NCBI RefSeq assembly: GCF_032854445.1
Contig: NC_088298.1
Coordinates: 18,557,976-18,621,975, forward strand
Length of the DNA stretch: 64,000 nt
Reading direction: 5' to 3'
Origin: Liolophura sinensis
Taxonomy: Eukaryota; Mollusca; Polyplacophora; Chitonida; Chitonidae
The notes beneath the pieces are model-generated. The model did no database searches. It was not told the DNA's origin and worked only from the letters and a program-made list of their open reading frames with translations. Made by a program: the position numbers and the translations under genes. Positions 62,101 through 64,000 of the stretch are shown here, in pieces (within the stretch, counting starts at the first letter, position 1; every line of letters starts with the position of its first letter).

Positions 62101-64000
62101 TTAAAAACTGATTTTGCCTAGTGTACTTCTCAGAGTGTAAATCATTAGATGAGATGACATTAAACAACACATGACATAAAAGATGCAGTATCCCTTTCCA
62201 TATTTCTTTGAATCAGCCATGGCTCACCGATCTGCAAAGGGTAGGAGATATTGTGTGGAAATGTTCGGCTGATAAAGTTCAACTCGTTCAGTCTTACCAG
62301 ACTTTCCCGAAACTGACACAGGGCTAGTCAAGATAACTTCAGAGTTAGATGGCACCGGTATCTTAAGACAGAAGCAGATTTACATGTGCCTTGGCTATGG
62401 CTAGTGTAAACCAAATTTTCGGGTGATAACCCTTCTGAAATGCCTTCAAGCCTACTCTTTCTTTACTTTTACATCAAGTCCACTGTGTATTTAAACACAT
62501 AAAATTTTATACCAATTCACCTTAGAAGATTCTTAGTGATGTACAACCTATACCAGAAAGTGACGGCTGTTGGTACACAATGAACGTTCCATAAACCGAC
62601 ATCTATTATCAAAACCGACATATTATCGCTGTACCAGGCATGCTTACACAAGTTTGTGCAATGAAATACAAATCTAAATACAAATACAATTAGTTCCATT
62701 CCCATTTTAGTTAAGTTTTTATTATTATTTTCTTTCTTTCAGATCCCATCTGGGACGAATACATGACAAAATGGCCAAGCTTGGTAACGAAGCAGGTTGA
62801 CACATACCACGCCGTCATAGAACAAAAAACGTAAAGGAATTTTTGCAAATATTATACACTTTCTAAAACTAAAATGTGTATACATACAACCGCCTTTCCA
62901 CGTTATGTAGTTTTTTTTAATTTTAAAGTCTTTCATAAATATGTACTTTACCTTTATGGGTTTATTTCAGTGCAGTTATTTTTTGTTTATTTATTATATA
63001 TATATTGATAAAATATTGATTTTTGATGTGCTTTTCTAATTTTTATATTTCTGTATTGAGGTGTTTAAATATAGCAAAATAATGTGATTTATGCGCATGC
63101 ATGGTGTTGGAAAGCAGTAGCGTCGGTGTCAGCATTGGTGTCAGCATCGGTGTCCAATTAGACTCCTTCATTTAAACTGTATTGGTTAAATGTTTTCACT
63201 TAAATGTAGTTTGTTGCGTTTTCTGTCTGAGGTTATCTTGAGGGCTATTTAAACTTCATCAACCGGTGAACTGAATCGTGAAATGCGGTTGGACATTATA
63301 TTGGCCTGGTCTGGGTTTACTCTACACGCCTGATACATATGCTTGTACTTAACTGACTGCCCACCAAATACAAAATAGACATACTTTAGATTACCACCAA
63401 TTGTGCTATGCTTTGAAATTATTAATATATTTCTTGGTATATTCTACCTCCCGGGTATATACAGTGGGATATATCTTTTCCGTATGTCTTGTGGTACACA
63501 ATTTGAATACTAATTTCACTCATTCGCCTAGAACATTCCTTGGGTATTTCCAGCATCAGTGGAAACTGCTGAGTGTTTCTCTTTGCATAATACCGTCCTA
63601 ATTTCATACTTTACACGCTTTTTAGTTCTATGATCGTTTATGTTAAACGTGGTTTTGAGAATCTGTCTTGTGATTAGTACTGATATGGAACGTCCATTTG
63701 GGTTGACGACTGGTATGCAGATGTCTGTTTCTACTCACAAATGGTCACACTTCCTATCCTTTTTTTGAACTGTTCTGACTCTTCTTATTGTTCTGTTCCG
63801 GTGGGTGGCAGGTTCATGTATAATCAGGTGATATGTTTTATTTCCTAAGCAACTTTTTCAATTTTCGTACAAAAATACCATCGAGCGAATCAAGATTTCA
63901 CACACCCCTTGTTATATTTGGTTCTGATCTACAAGTTGCAATTTTGTTTCATTGTTTTATTTTCATTATATGTTTTCCTCTTTTTTTTTTGTCACCAGGG
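56107..64000 (+). CDS. Type II membrane protein with PC-esterase (GDST, SGNH-type) domain, CASD1-like; continues past the window
   Basis: Seven exons join with matching phases: 56107-56272, 57359-57488, 58401-58578, 58814-58921, 60648-60705, 60974-61045, 62743-62830. An acceptor (TTTGTCACCAG) opens an eighth at 63,999. The ATG has an in-frame TGA ten codons upstream, and its exon probably begins at 56,043 (CTGTTCTACAG). Residues 26-44 (GFYMVPVILTYNLVILAQI) form a signal anchor after a basic head, so the rest faces the lumen; N-glycosylation sites NFT, NCT, NYT and NFTT agree. CTMHNYTQ, HFVFAGDSTMRIF (Ser 123), YPTLMVYSCGLWHMK and DPIWDEY match the order of PC-esterase blocks, as in CASD1 sialate O-acetyltransferase and NXPE proteins. 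The DxxH catalytic pair would lie beyond the window. Reading through the last donor (AAC|GTAAAG) would give an early TAA. Confidence 0.8.
56440..56690 (+). mobile_element. tRNA-headed SINE, near full length
   Basis: TTCTTGGCCGAGGTCGTCAG, CTCACCAATGCGGTCGTTAT, GTTCAAGTCCAGC, ACCTGCGGACGGTCTCTGTC, ATAAGTGAAACATTCTTGTG and an AAATAAATAAAC tail. It lies in intron 1 of the esterase gene. Confidence 0.92.
58295..58402 (+). repeat. Duplicated splice-acceptor motif, 85 bp apart
   Basis: GTTCTGTATTGGCAGAGACA at about 58,305 and GTTCTGTATTGACAGAGACA at about 58,386; the second is the acceptor used for esterase exon 3. From the first, the frame reaches TGA (GGTCTGAGCC) within about 30 bases. Confidence 0.75.
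59150..59237 (+). mobile_element. SINE 3' fragment
   Basis: GGGGCTTCCCGCCAGCATAA, TGCCGCCGTTATGTAAGTGA, ACACCAATCAAATAAATCAA. Confidence 0.8.
59637..59900 (+). mobile_element. tRNA-headed SINE, full length
   Basis: GGCCTCCGTGGCTCGGTTAG, CTCACCAATGCGGCTGCTGT, CTGCGGATGGTCGTGGGTTT, TCCCACCATAATGCTGGCCG and CTTGAGTACGGCGTAAAACA. It meets a second copy in opposite orientation tail to tail. Confidence 0.93.
59901..60110 (-). mobile_element. tRNA-headed SINE, reverse orientation, head missing
   Basis: TTTATTTGATTGGTGTTTTA, CGTGCTCAAGAATATTTATA, CATTGTGGTGGGAAGAAATA and CCACCATGAGCTGGACTTAA. It abuts the copy at 59,637-59,900, so the pair could fold into a hairpin in the intron transcript. Confidence 0.88.
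60311..60530 (+). repeat. Fold-back family, right-half copy
   Basis: AAATGGTTACACGTAACC, TTGTAGCAAAAAAGTGGCAA, ATTACACGTTCCCGATGGC and GTAGTGATATTAATTGC match 21,925-22,130. Confidence 0.65.
61290..61472 (+). mobile_element. SINE lacking its head
   Basis: AGCTCATGCTGGCATCCTCT, GTACGTGGGAAGGTTTTCCA, ATAAGTGAAATATTCTTGAA and a (AAAT)n tail. The truncation is at the 5' side, as expected from incomplete reverse transcription. Confidence 0.9.
61475..62740. other. Intron of the esterase gene; nothing else seen
   Basis: Lies between exons 6 and 7. No repeat or alternative exon was recognised. Confidence 0.5.
62835..63990. other. Intron of the esterase gene to the window end
   Basis: AT-rich, with a short repeat of GGTGTCAGCAT near 63,130. 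It ends in a strong pyrimidine tract (CCTC plus a run of T) before the acceptor at 63,998. Confidence 0.5.

Overview
This is a eukaryotic nuclear window, most likely from a mollusc. The evidence is AT-rich intergenic DNA, small exons joined by GT-AG introns with matching phases, families of extracellular domains (SRCR, Ly6/uPAR, EGF), and about twenty copies or fragments of a tRNA-headed SINE. Its 3' end (core ATAAGTGAAATATTCTTGAG, then a CAATCAAATAAATAAA tail) is of the kind I know from mollusc SINEs (Nin-DC-like, from memory). No bacterial-style operon, CRISPR array or RNA gene was seen.

Layout. (1) 1-8,950: SRCR gene copy A; three SRCR domains, the third broken by a frameshift and stop. 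(2) 8,950-15,500: repeats and a decayed Ly6 relic (11,642-12,920). (3) 15,534-23,216, + strand: a complete eight-exon gene for a secreted 231-residue protein with two Ly6/uPAR three-finger modules. (4) 23,425-24,660: a 17-bp minisatellite. (5) 24,961-33,545: copy B of the SRCR block, with three intact SRCR domains. (6) 33,622-38,388: an inverted 4.7-kb copy of the middle of the Ly6 gene, lacking its signal exon and its last three exons and with two splice sites mutated. (7) 40,388-48,350, + strand: a three-exon gene for a secreted 313-residue mosaic protein: Cys-rich head, Pro/Thr linker, EGF, then a C-terminal domain resembling bacterial DUF6973. Its introns hold a 12 x 108-bp array of TATA-bearing repeats and a wrecked Ty3/Gypsy element. 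(8) 48,800-55,000: SINEs, a MITE, a recent 665-bp tandem duplication and a MULE-like transposase fragment. (9) 56,107 to beyond the window end, + strand: a type II membrane protein with a GDST-type PC-esterase/SGNH domain, closest in layout to CASD1; seven coding exons are resolved and an eighth begins at 63,999.

The genes look like secreted or cell-surface recognition proteins and a probable Golgi sialate-modifying-type enzyme. Nothing shows them to be one pathway. The main story is structural: an 8.5-kb direct duplication and a 4.7-kb inverted duplication abut at about 33.6 kb, so one compound rearrangement may have made both. Block B kept readable exons, while the inverted Ly6 copy lost both ends.

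All gene models were built by eye from splice consensus, phase continuity and domain recognition. No alignment or database search was run. Exon edges that rest on phase and on paralogous copies are good; UTRs and first exons of the SRCR genes are unknown.
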